This document shows positions 1-7,573 of a stretch of 58,416 bases of DNA, piece by piece; the stretch's first letter is position 1, and each line of letters starts with the position of its first letter. The stretch is from Paludibacteraceae bacterium (lineage in GTDB: Bacteria > Bacteroidota > Bacteroidia > Bacteroidales > Paludibacteraceae). The notes beneath the pieces were generated by a model. That model was not told where the DNA came from and did no database searches. It saw only the letters and a program-made list of their open reading frames with translations. The position numbers were made by a program, and so were the translations under genes. The stretch is taken from the NCBI GenBank assembly GCA_024399495.1, contig JAKSNY010000015.1:1-58416 (forward strand), read 5' to 3'.

Positions 1-36
1 CACCGCATCACCGATATAGAAAACGAAATTAACTAA
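1..36 (+). CDS. C-terminal end of an upstream gene (partial)
   Basis: The first frame reads eleven residues ending IENEIN and then TAA at 34-36, which would be the tail of a gene lying mostly outside the window. A TCAACTT-type spacer and the next start codon follow directly. The fragment is too short to name a product, and it could equally be non-coding. Confidence 0.3.
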   Translation, partial: HRITDIENEIN

Positions 37-71
37 CATAATTATTAACTTTCAATTTTCAACTTTCAACT

Positions 72-191
72 ATGAAAAAGAATTATTCCGCTCCCTTATT
101 GGAGCAAGTTAGAATGGAGGCGGAGATGCCGGTAATGGCAGGGTCAGCCCCATCAGCAAAATTCACAACAGAGAGTGTTAACTGGCACTAG
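72..191 (+). CDS. small peptide (39 aa) preceding fimbrillin-type genes
   Basis: The frame encodes 39 residues beginning MKKNYSAPLLEQVRMEAE and ending SVNWH. I recognise the type: short Bacteroidales peptides starting MKKxYxxP, with an acidic stretch and a MAGS-like turn, often found beside fimbrillin or surface-protein genes. It has no hydrophobic signal core and no lipobox, so it is probably not exported by the Sec route. The next gene starts 30 bp downstream, so the two are likely co-transcribed. Its function is unknown; a leader or accessory peptide role is only a guess. Confidence 0.6.
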   Translation: MKKNYSAPLLEQVRMEAEMPVMAGSAPSAKFTTESVNWH

Positions 192-221
192 TAATTAACC
201 TTAAAAAAACAAGAAAACAAA

Positions 222-1154
222 ATGAAAAGACTAAGTTTTATGGCTATGTCGGCACTATTGGCACTTGGCGTGGCATCATGCAAGAAGAATGCGGACGTGC
301 AGAACCCCGAGAGCAAGGAGGGTATGGTGAAGACGGAGTTCAGTGCCGTATCAAAAGAGAGCAAGGAGAAGACCTCAATAAGCGGTGGTAACATTCTGTG
401 GTCATCAGGAGACATAGTTAAAATCTACGCAGGCGCATCAACATCGGGCAGTGACTTCACCCTTACAGAGGGCGACGGCACCACATCTGCAACATTTGAG
501 GGTTGGATATCGGCAGAGGCTACAGCACCTTACTATGCTGTATATCCATCATCAGCGGCACAAGGCATAGACGGCAGTGCCATCAAGTACAGCATACCTG
601 CAGAGCAGGCATACGTGGAGAACTCATTTGCCACAGGCACAGTTCCAATGGTTGCATACAGTGAGGCAGACAAGTCACTTGCGTTCAAGAATCAGACAGC
701 GTTCATAAAATTGGAGCTTACAGGTGAGGGTACAATAGCGACAATGGAGATAGCATCTGCCGCAAACAACATCTGCGGAACATTCAGCGTAAGCAAGGCA
801 GACCCTACCGCCTCATCAACGGCAGTTGCAGGTGCAAATAAGATAACCGTTACAAACATAGACGGCACAGCACTTGATGCTACAACACCAAAGAATGTTA
901 TAATAGCGGTAGCCCCTGCAACATTTGCAACAGATGACATCACGCTGTCAATGACAGATAGTGACGGCAAGGTGTTCTCAACCAAGATAGGAGGCTTCAA
1001 CGTAGAGCGTTCAGGAGGCAAGGCTGTTGCTGTTGAGGTGGAGTTTGAAACGCCTGCAAGCGAGGTTAACGAAATATCTGAGAAAGATGGATCATGGAAA
1101 GACCCATCGAGTGAGGTGAAGGAAATAAAACAGAAAAATGGAGTGTGGGAATAA
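222..1154 (+). CDS. fimbrillin family lipoprotein
   Basis: This 310-residue protein starts with a lipoprotein signal whose lipobox ends LGVASC, giving a lipidated Cys20. The mature part is rich in Ser, Thr and Ala, with features typical of Mfa-like fimbrillin proteins (Pfam Mfa_like_1 type): KTSISGGNILWSSGD followed by a predicted beta-rich domain and an IPAEQAYV segment. Such proteins are surface-exposed pilus subunits or adhesin-like lipoproteins. The last 35 residues contain a short duplicated motif (EVNEISEKDGSWKDPS, then EVKEIKQKNGVWE). It lies 34 bp upstream of a second, related lipoprotein. The family call is by pattern, not by search. Confidence 0.75.
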   Translation: MKRLSFMAMSALLALGVASCKKNADVQNPESKEGMVKTEFSAVSKESKEKTSISGGNILWSSGDIVKIYAGASTSGSDFTLTEGDGTTSATFEGWISAEATAPYYAVYPSSAAQGIDGSAIKYSIPAEQAYVENSFATGTVPMVAYSEADKSLAFKNQTAFIKLELTGEGTIATMEIASAANNICGTFSVSKADPTASSTAVAGANKITVTNIDGTALDATTPKNVIIAVAPATFATDDITLSMTDSDGKVFSTKIGGFNVERSGGKAVAVEVEFETPASEVNEISEKDGSWKDPSSEVKEIKQKNGVWE

Positions 1155-1188
1155 TAAACGTAAAAAAACTAAATAAAAATATAAAACA

Positions 1189-2610
1189 ATGAAAAAAATT
1201 ATTTACATGGCAGGAGCAGCGTTGATGATGCTGGCTTCAGCATCTTGCAAAAAAAACGATGCAGTAAGAAATAATGAGCAATCATCAGTAGAAAAGTCTG
1301 ATATGGTGTTTACAGCCTCATCAAAGGGCGGTTTGAAGACCACAGTTTCAAGTAGCACCACAGTGATATGGTCTGCAACAGATAAGCTAAAGGTATTTAC
1401 GGCGGAAGATACATCAGGTAGTGAGTGTATTCTTTCTAGTGGAGCGGGTGAGACCACAGCAGAGTTTACCGGACAATGTGCCAAGAATGGTCCTTGGACA
1501 GCAATATGCCCTGCATCATCTGCAACAGGCTTCAGTAACGGTACCATAACCCTTACAATGCCAGCAACACAAACATACACCGCAGGTACATTTGCGGCAG
1601 GAGCATTGCCTTGTGTTGCGTACGCAGAGACCAATACGTTTGAGTTTGACCACTCATTTGGTCTTTTGAAACTTAGTTTAAAATTAAAGTCAGGCAAAAC
1701 AGGCTCTGTTAAAAGCATAACTGTTACAGATAAGGGTGGTGCAAAACTTAATGGAACATTTACCGTAACTCCATCTTCAGGTGCAACCGCTACAAAAAGC
1801 GGAACAGACGGTACTGCTTCAATAACACTTAATTGCGGTACGGGTGTAGCACTAAGCACAAGCTCAGCCACTGATTTTTGGATTGTAGTTCCTGCTGGAG
1901 CATTTGCAAGCGGATTTGACGTAACGGTAACATCAACAAATGATATACCTGCTGCAATTACTGCTTTTAAAGATAATACAATAGTGGCGGGGGCTGTTAC
2001 TAATATGCCTGTGCAAGTGATAGAATTTACCCCAACCACAGGTACTGCAAAAAGGAACGGCAACGTAGATGTAAATTGGGTTCAGCTGTGGGCTGGCGGT
2101 CCTAAGTTTGCTGAATATAATGTGGGTGCCTCCAGTAAAACTGAACATGGTGTGCTTTATGGTTGGGGAACAACAGAAACGGATAAAGAATATTATGTTA
2201 CGTCTGATACTGATATTCAATATGGCGAACATGATACGGCAAAGAATCTGTGGGGTGAAAATTGGCAGATGCCTACAGTGGATGACCTTAGTAAGTTGTG
2301 TAATAAATATGGAGAAGAGCCTTATGCTGCATATACAGATGGTGGTACGTGGGTGACTGATTATAATGGCTCTGGCGTGAACGGTGTTGTTATTAAGGGT
2401 TTGGGTGCGTATGCTAACAATAGTATTTTTCTGTCGGCTGCTGGATATTGGTATTATCAGTATGAATCAGAAGGAATTGATGGCTTTTATTGGAGTTCTA
2501 GAGGCGGTTCTGGTTTTTGGATTTTTGGTACAAACCGGGATACTCCGTCATTTGTGAGTGCACTTTCGTCCGGTTTTGCTTGTTCTGTTCGTGCAATTTT
2601 ACATGAATAA
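1189..2610 (+). CDS. fimbrillin-like lipoprotein with C-terminal FISUMP domain
   Basis: This 473-residue protein has a lipobox ending ASASC (Cys20). The N-terminal ~280 residues resemble the preceding fimbrillin-type protein: TVIWSATDKLKVF, then MPATQTYTAGTFAAGALP. From about residue 290 it becomes a FISUMP-like domain (Fibrobacter succinogenes major paralogous domain): VDLGLS-like start, FAEYNVGAS, LYGWGTTE, NWQMPTVDDLSKL, GFYWSSR and a final CSVRAIL. This pairs a fimbrillin-type surface domain with a lectin-like C-terminal domain, which suggests an adhesin. Transcription ends at a strong hairpin 37 bp downstream. Confidence 0.75.
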   Translation: MKKIIYMAGAALMMLASASCKKNDAVRNNEQSSVEKSDMVFTASSKGGLKTTVSSSTTVIWSATDKLKVFTAEDTSGSECILSSGAGETTAEFTGQCAKNGPWTAICPASSATGFSNGTITLTMPATQTYTAGTFAAGALPCVAYAETNTFEFDHSFGLLKLSLKLKSGKTGSVKSITVTDKGGAKLNGTFTVTPSSGATATKSGTDGTASITLNCGTGVALSTSSATDFWIVVPAGAFASGFDVTVTSTNDIPAAITAFKDNTIVAGAVTNMPVQVIEFTPTTGTAKRNGNVDVNWVQLWAGGPKFAEYNVGASSKTEHGVLYGWGTTETDKEYYVTSDTDIQYGEHDTAKNLWGENWQMPTVDDLSKLCNKYGEEPYAAYTDGGTWVTDYNGSGVNGVVIKGLGAYANNSIFLSAAGYWYYQYESEGIDGFYWSSRGGSGFWIFGTNRDTPSFVSALSSGFACSVRAILHE

Positions 2611-2646
2611 GACAATATGTATGGAACCTACCTTTAATTAATTTTG

Positions 2647-2690
2647 ATAACCCCTGGTAGTAAAAGACTTCCAGGGGTTATTGTTTTTTC
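2647..2690 (+). terminator. intrinsic terminator after surface lipoproteins
   Basis: A perfect 11-bp stem (2647-2657 with 2671-2681) with a 13-nt loop is followed by a run rich in T to 2689. It closes the fimbrillin unit before the thrS promoter. Confidence 0.9.
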
Positions 2691-2708
2691 AAAAAATGTT
2701 TCACATTT

Positions 2709-2740
2709 TTTGGTTTTGTATTCGGTTTGCACTACCTTTG
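2709..2740 (+). promoter_or_regulatory. Bacteroides-type promoter of thrS
   Basis: TTTG at 2709-2712 and TACCTTTG at 2733-2740 are separated by 20 bp, matching the Bacteroidota primary-sigma consensus. The predicted transcription start is near 2745, about 20 nt before the thrS start codon. Confidence 0.8.
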
Positions 2741-2763
2741 TACTCAATTTTTAAAGTAATGTT

Positions 2764-4707
2764 ATGAACGTAAATTTGTTGGGTATAGGGCAGGTGAGTG
2801 CAGATGCACCTTGCACCATTATTGATTTGATTCTGAAGGCTAACCCAGATAGCCTTAACAGTTGGTGTGCCGCTAAAATAGGGGCTAAATTGGTTGATTT
2901 GCGTACAGTTGTGGATACTGATTGTGAAATTCAGCTGCTTGATAAAGATGCACCTGAATCATTGTCTGTACTGCGTCATACCACCGCTCACATTATGGCA
3001 GAGGCGGTAAAACATCTTTTCCCCGATGTAAAACTTACCATTGGTCCTGCCACAGATAAGGGCTTCTTCTACGATTTTGACAGCAAACCATTCTCACGTG
3101 AGGATTTGGATGCCATAGAGAAGGAGATGAAAAGCATTATTAAGAAGGCTACCCGTATAGAGCGTAAGGAGGTTACCCGCAGTGAGGCGTATAAAATATT
3201 TGAGGCTAAGGATGAACCCTATAAACTTGAGCTTTTAGAGGCTATTCCAGAGGGTGAACTTATTACAACTTACGCCCAAGATGATTATATAGACCTTTGT
3301 ACAGGTCCGCACCTTCTGAATACAAGACTTATAAATGGATTCAAACTTATATCTTCTTCAGCCACTTATTGGCGTGGAGACCGCAATAATAAGTCTCTTG
3401 CCAGAATATTTGGTGTGGCATTCTTCTCTAAAGAGGATTTGGAGGCTCATCTTGAGTTTCTTGAGAACATTAAGAACAGGGATCATAACCGTCTTGGACG
3501 TGAATTGGAACTGTTTACTACAGTAGATGTAATAGGACAGGGCTTGCCGCTTCTTATGCCTAAAGGCACTAAGATAGTGCAGACTATGCAACGTTGGATA
3601 GAGGATTTGGAGACAGAATGGGGCTACGTGCGTACAAAAACTCCATTGTTTGCAAAGAGTGATTTGTATAAGATATCGGGTCATTGGGGGCACTATAAGG
3701 ATAAAATGTTTGTTATGGGTGATGAGGAGAAAGATGCAGAGGTGTTTGCACTGCGTCCTATGACTTGCCCGTTCCAATACTATGTTTATAAGGCGTCGCA
3801 GAAATCGTATAGGGATTTGCCATTGAGATATGGTGAGACCTCTACACTGTTCCGTAATGAGGATTCAGGTGAGATGCACGGACTTACTCGTGTACGTCAG
3901 TTCACTATTTCTGAGGGACACCTTATTGTACGTCCAGACCAGATGGTGGAGGAGTTTAAGGGTTGCCTTGCTCTTGCAAAACACTGCCTTACCACACTTG
4001 GCTTGCAAGATGACGTTACTTACCACCTGTCTAAATGGGACCCCGATAATAAGGAGAAATATATAGGTACAGCAGAGGTTTGGGAGGAGACCCAACAGAA
4101 TATTCGCAATGTGCTTAATGAACTTGGTGTAAAGTTTGTAGAAGATGTAGGTGAGGCTGCCTTCTATGGTCCTAAGGTTGATATCAACGCTAAAAATGTA
4201 TATGGCAAGGAGGATACCATGATTACAGTTCAGTGGGATGCCATTCTTTCTGAGCAGTATGATATGTATTACATTGACCAAAACGGACAGAAAGTCCGCC
4301 CTTATATAATTCACCGTACAAGTGTTGGTTGTTATGAGCGTACACTTGCTTGGCTTATAGAGAAATATGAGGGTGCATTCCCAACTTGGCTATGCCCTGA
4401 GCAGGTTCGCATACTTCCTGTTTCAGACAAGTATCTTGACTATGCAGAAAAGGTTAAGGCTGAACTTAAGAAAGAGGGCGTGATAGCCACCGTAGATGCC
4501 AGAACAGAGAAGATTGGCTACAAGATGCGTGAGGTTCGTGTACAGAAAGTGCCGTACGCACTCATCGTAGGAGAAAAAGAGGTGGAGAACAATACCGTTT
4601 CCGCTTGGAACAGAAAAGCAGGCGATAAAGGTGCTATGTCTCTTGCCGATTTTATCTCAGAGATTACATACGATATTAAGAATAAATTAATAACTCCTAA
4701 ACAATAA
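2764..4707 (+). CDS. thrS: threonine--tRNA ligase
   Basis: This 647-residue cytoplasmic enzyme charges tRNA-Thr with threonine. The N-terminus is a TGS domain (about 1-62), followed by the editing domain with the HxxxH motif at 72-76 (HTTAH), then the class II catalytic core. MTCP lies at 333-336, motif 2 (FRNED...RVRQFT) at about 363-381 and motif 3 (HRTSVGCYERTLAWL) near 520-540. Zinc ligands fit Cys335, His386 and the His of IIHRTS. The C-terminal anticodon-binding domain (about 545-640) begins after WLCPEQVRILPVS. Full length. It has its own promoter and heads the thrS-infC-rpmI-rplT neighbourhood common in Bacteroidota. Confidence 0.97.
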   Translation: MNVNLLGIGQVSADAPCTIIDLILKANPDSLNSWCAAKIGAKLVDLRTVVDTDCEIQLLDKDAPESLSVLRHTTAHIMAEAVKHLFPDVKLTIGPATDKGFFYDFDSKPFSREDLDAIEKEMKSIIKKATRIERKEVTRSEAYKIFEAKDEPYKLELLEAIPEGELITTYAQDDYIDLCTGPHLLNTRLINGFKLISSSATYWRGDRNNKSLARIFGVAFFSKEDLEAHLEFLENIKNRDHNRLGRELELFTTVDVIGQGLPLLMPKGTKIVQTMQRWIEDLETEWGYVRTKTPLFAKSDLYKISGHWGHYKDKMFVMGDEEKDAEVFALRPMTCPFQYYVYKASQKSYRDLPLRYGETSTLFRNEDSGEMHGLTRVRQFTISEGHLIVRPDQMVEEFKGCLALAKHCLTTLGLQDDVTYHLSKWDPDNKEKYIGTAEVWEETQQNIRNVLNELGVKFVEDVGEAAFYGPKVDINAKNVYGKEDTMITVQWDAILSEQYDMYYIDQNGQKVRPYIIHRTSVGCYERTLAWLIEKYEGAFPTWLCPEQVRILPVSDKYLDYAEKVKAELKKEGVIATVDARTEKIGYKMREVRVQKVPYALIVGEKEVENNTVSAWNRKAGDKGAMSLADFISEITYDIKNKLITPKQ

Positions 4708-4712
4708 AAATT

Positions 4713-5147
4713 ATGAAAAAGTTTGCTTTAGTAATTGCATCATTGATGATGGTAATCGCCGTTCAGGCAAAAAAAGACGAGGTTAAAATACCATACGATA
4801 GTATTCCTGCCGCCGCACAGAATTTTATAAAAACAAATTTTGAAGGCATAGCCGTTAAAAAGTCATTCCAAAGAATTGAAGATGAGTTGCCGGTATATAC
4901 AGTAACATTGATTAACAAAACAGCTATCGAGTTTGATATGACTGGGGGTTGGAACACTATAAGTGTAGATAAGAAAAAAGGCGAAATGCCTCGTTTTGTT
5001 GTTCCAAACAAAGTTCAAGAATCAATTGACGGCAGGTTCGGAGATAAAAAAGTGATTGTGCTTGTAACAGACGGATTTTATTATACAGTTAAGTTTGCTG
5101 ATGGCACAGAAACCACAATAAATGCCAATGGTGTGGTAAAAGATTAA
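4713..5147 (+). CDS. secreted PepSY-like domain protein
   Basis: This 144-residue protein has a Sec signal peptide (MKKFALVIASLMMVIAVQA, cleavage after A19). The mature region, IPYDSIPAAAQNFIKTNF, FDMTGGWNTISVDKKKGEMP and VTDGFYYTVKFADGTETTI, matches the PepSY_like fold common in Bacteroidota periplasmic proteins. The family is of uncertain function and structurally resembles protease-inhibitor modules. The start lies 5 bp after thrS, so the two probably share a transcript. A fresh promoter for infC begins right after its stop. Confidence 0.75.
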   Translation: MKKFALVIASLMMVIAVQAKKDEVKIPYDSIPAAAQNFIKTNFEGIAVKKSFQRIEDELPVYTVTLINKTAIEFDMTGGWNTISVDKKKGEMPRFVVPNKVQESIDGRFGDKKVIVLVTDGFYYTVKFADGTETTINANGVVKD

Positions 5148-5153
5148 AAATAT

Positions 5154-5184
5154 TTTGCAGTGTTAATAAAAAATCGTATATTTG
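5154..5184 (+). promoter_or_regulatory. Bacteroides-type promoter of infC-rpmI-rplT
   Basis: TTTG at 5154-5157 and TATATTTG at 5177-5184 are separated by 19 bp. The expected start near 5190 gives a leader of about 57 nt before the infC initiation codon. Confidence 0.85.
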
Positions 5185-5232
5185 CACGCTAATTTTTAGA
5201 AAAAGAGTATAAACAATTTAGTTTCAGCGTTT

Positions 5233-5237
5233 GGAGG
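5233..5237 (+). promoter_or_regulatory. ribosome binding site deciding the infC start
   Basis: A GGAGG lies 9 nt upstream of the ATA at 5247. Strong Shine-Dalgarno sites are unusual in this phylum, so it supports initiation at the rare codon. Confidence 0.7.
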
Positions 5238-5246
5238 ACGTAACCT

Positions 5247-5807
5247 ATAGCACAACCTTTTGTACCGAGAAATAATGCTAAACGGGTAGTAAAAGAGAAT
5301 CCACACCGTATAAATGAGTATATCAGAGGTGTTCAAGAAGTCCGTTTGGTAGGTGATAATGTAGAGCCCGGTATCTACAGTTACAAAGATGCAATTAGAA
5401 TTGCAGATGAACAGGAATTAGACCTTGTAGAAATATCACCTTCTGCTGTTCCTCCTGTTTGTAAGATTATAGATTACTCCAAGTTTTTGTACCAACTTAA
5501 GAAAAAGGAGAAGGAACAAAAACAAAAAGCGGCTAAGATTGTAATTAAAGAGATTAGATTTGGACCTCAAACGGATGAGCATGACTATAATTTCAAACTT
5601 AAGCATGCACAGAATTTCTTGACCGAAGGCTCTAAACTAAAGGCATACGTTTTTTTTAAGGGTCGTTCAATCGTGTTTAAAGAGCAGGGAGAGGTTCTGC
5701 TTCTTAGATTTGCGAATGATTTGGAGGAGTATGGCAAGGTAGAACAGATGCCTATACTTGAGGGTAAGAGAATGACAATACTTATGTCGCCTAAAAAGAA
5801 GAAATAA
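5247..5807 (+). CDS. infC: translation initiation factor IF-3 (ATA start)
   Basis: IF-3 binds the 30S subunit, checks start-codon/anticodon pairing and blocks premature 50S joining. The C-terminal domain is clear ([37 protein letters not shown]). The conserved N-domain starts well upstream of any [21 protein letters not shown] is encoded at about 5304-5357 in an open frame. That frame is closed by TAA at 5241-5243, leaving only CCT and then ATA before the coding run. ATA at 5247 lies 9 nt after a GGAGG at 5233-5237, so I place the start there (186 aa). Known infC genes often use a rare start codon so IF-3 can limit its own synthesis. A TTG at 5346 would truncate the N-domain. Confidence 0.85.
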   Translation: MAQPFVPRNNAKRVVKENPHRINEYIRGVQEVRLVGDNVEPGIYSYKDAIRIADEQELDLVEISPSAVPPVCKIIDYSKFLYQLKKKEKEQKQKAAKIVIKEIRFGPQTDEHDYNFKLKHAQNFLTEGSKLKAYVFFKGRSIVFKEQGEVLLLRFANDLEEYGKVEQMPILEGKRMTILMSPKKKK

Positions 5808-5841
5808 CTTTTTTATTTTATTAACTTAATATTTTAAGACA

Positions 5842-6039
5842 ATGCCAAAGATTAAAACTAATTCCGGTGCCAAAAAAAGGTTTACCCTTACCGGATCAGG
5901 AAAAATTAAGAGAAAACATGCCTACAAGAGTCACATTTTGACTAAAAAGACAACCAAACAAAAACGTAATCTGACTTATGCAGGTTTGGTGGATAAAGCA
6001 GACAAGAACAATGTCAGAATGTTGTTAGGTCTTAAATAA
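5842..6039 (+). CDS. rpmI: 50S ribosomal protein L35
   Basis: This 65-residue, very basic protein starts [14 protein letters not shown] and contains [19 protein letters not shown], diagnostic for bL35. It sits 34 bp after infC and 27 bp before rplT, in the universal infC-rpmI-rplT order. Full length. Confidence 0.97.
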   Translation: MPKIKTNSGAKKRFTLTGSGKIKRKHAYKSHILTKKTTKQKRNLTYAGLVDKADKNNVRMLLGLK

Positions 6040-6066
6040 TTATTAACCGCTTAAATTTTATATATT

Positions 6067-6411
6067 ATGCCTAGATCAGTAAATCATGTTGCTTCAAGAG
6101 CAAGAAGAAAGAAAGTATTAAAACTTACACGCGGTTATTTCGGTGCCAGAAAGAATGTCTGGACAGTTGCCAAAAACACTTGGGAGAAAGGTCTTCAATA
6201 TGCTTATAGAGACCGTAAGGCTAAAAAGCGTAATTTCCGTGCATTGTGGATTCAGCGTATTAACGCCGCAGCAAGAATAGAGGGTATGTCTTATTCAAAA
6301 CTTATGGGTGCACTTCATAAGGCTGGCATAGACATTAACCGTAAGGCACTTGCAGATCTTGCGATGAATGAGCCACAGGCATTCAAGGCGGTGGTTGCTA
6401 AAATCAAATAA
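6067..6411 (+). CDS. rplT: 50S ribosomal protein L20
   Basis: This 114-residue protein starts [19 protein letters not shown] and carries the bL20 signature [17 protein letters not shown]. It binds 23S rRNA early in 50S assembly, and in other bacteria it represses its own operon. It is the last gene of the unit and is followed by an intrinsic terminator. Confidence 0.97.
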   Translation: MPRSVNHVASRARRKKVLKLTRGYFGARKNVWTVAKNTWEKGLQYAYRDRKAKKRNFRALWIQRINAAARIEGMSYSKLMGALHKAGIDINRKALADLAMNEPQAFKAVVAKIK

Positions 6412-6433
6412 GCAAAGAATGCTCTATTTATAG

Positions 6434-6469
6434 TCCCGCATAACTAAATCTTATGCGGGATTGTTTTTA
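6434..6469 (+). terminator. intrinsic terminator after rplT
   Basis: A perfect 10-bp stem (6434-6443 with 6451-6460) and 7-nt loop are followed by TTGTTTTTAT. It ends the infC-rpmI-rplT unit. Confidence 0.9.
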
Positions 6470-6508
6470 TAATACCTTAAAATCTAAAAAAATAACCTAC
6501 AGAATATT

Positions 6509-7573
6509 ATGAAACAATATTTACTTTTTTTTGCTTTTGTTATTGTAGGCGGCATCATATTATCGGGTTGTACAAATAATAAGAAATCAGGTGATGACGG
6601 AGTGGTGCATAGTGTGCTTGTAACAAAACCACTCTCTGCCGATGAGTGGACAGAAAAGCATATTACAGGTATAGTAAATGCCGATAAGGAGATATCGTTG
6701 GGTTTTAAGGCTGCAGGGCAGGTTAAAGCCATATATGTTAAAGATGGTCAGCGTGTAAAGCAAGGTACATTGCTGGCTGAGTTGGACGATAGTGACTATA
6801 TGCTTGGAGTTCAGGCATATCAGGTTCAGTATGACCAACTTGAACGTGAGGTTGCACGTTTGGAGAAACTGTATAAGACAGGCAGTGTGGCAGGTAATGA
6901 TTATGAAAAAGCCAAAACAGGTTTGGCTCAACTTAAGGTTGCACTTACAAGTCAAAAAAACAATGTGGCTTTCACCAAATTGTATGCTCCGTTTGACGGC
7001 ACTGTAATAAAGGTGAATTTTCAACAGTCAGAGATGCTTGATGCAGGTATGCCTATGTTCACTTTTTCTAACATCGGGCAATATATAGTGGAATGTAACG
7101 TTCCGCTAAGCATATATGAGCAGAAAGACAGTATAGAGTCCATATCGGGTAGTGTAGGTGGTAAAGAACTAAAATTAGATGTAATAAGTCTTGTACCTAA
7201 AGCGGATAATAACCAGCTGTTTAGAATGATACTTGGATTCAATGACAGTAAGCCTGGTACGTTGCAGATAGGAATGAGCGTAGATGTGAAACTAACTATC
7301 CATAATGCAGATTTTTCAAATGATATGAGTATCCCTTTTTCTGCTTTATTCAATAAGGATGGTAAATCATACGTTTGGGTTGTACAGGATAGTGTGATTG
7401 TTAGTAAAGAGGTGTCTGTGGGGGCACCAGACAGTAAAGGTTCTGTTCATGTTTTCAGTGGATTGGGCAAAAATGATAATGTGGTACGTTGCGGAGCACA
7501 TACACTGCAAGAGGGGGAGAAAGTTAGAATTTTAGAGGATTCAAAAGAGACTAATAAAGGTGATTTGTTATGA
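6509..7573 (+). CDS. RND efflux periplasmic adaptor (membrane fusion protein)
   Basis: This 354-residue lipoprotein (lipobox ending LSGC, Cys21) has membrane-fusion-protein architecture. The lipoyl half is LGFKAAGQVKAIYVKDGQRVKQG...LAELDDSDY, followed by a helical hairpin (residues about 100-150), the second half FTKLYAPFDGTVIKVNFQQSE, a beta-barrel and a membrane-proximal domain (VWVVQDSVIVSKEV...LQEGEKVRI). It links the inner-membrane pump to the outer-membrane channel. Its stop overlaps the pump start by 4 bp, so the two are translationally coupled. Substrate unknown. Confidence 0.9.
   Translation: MKQYLLFFAFVIVGGIILSGCTNNKKSGDDGVVHSVLVTKPLSADEWTEKHITGIVNADKEISLGFKAAGQVKAIYVKDGQRVKQGTLLAELDDSDYMLGVQAYQVQYDQLEREVARLEKLYKTGSVAGNDYEKAKTGLAQLKVALTSQKNNVAFTKLYAPFDGTVIKVNFQQSEMLDAGMPMFTFSNIGQYIVECNVPLSIYEQKDSIESISGSVGGKELKLDVISLVPKADNNQLFRMILGFNDSKPGTLQIGMSVDVKLTIHNADFSNDMSIPFSALFNKDGKSYVWVVQDSVIVSKEVSVGAPDSKGSVHVFSGLGKNDNVVRCGAHTLQEGEKVRILEDSKETNKGDLL

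Noticed and set aside
1203-2063. 286-residue open frame on the minus strand
   Set aside because: It lies antisense inside a clear fimbrillin-FISUMP lipoprotein gene, has unnatural composition and no promoter; a shadow of codon bias.
5346-5807. infC starting at TTG 5346
   Set aside because: It would delete the conserved start of the IF-3 N-domain, which is encoded in frame upstream.
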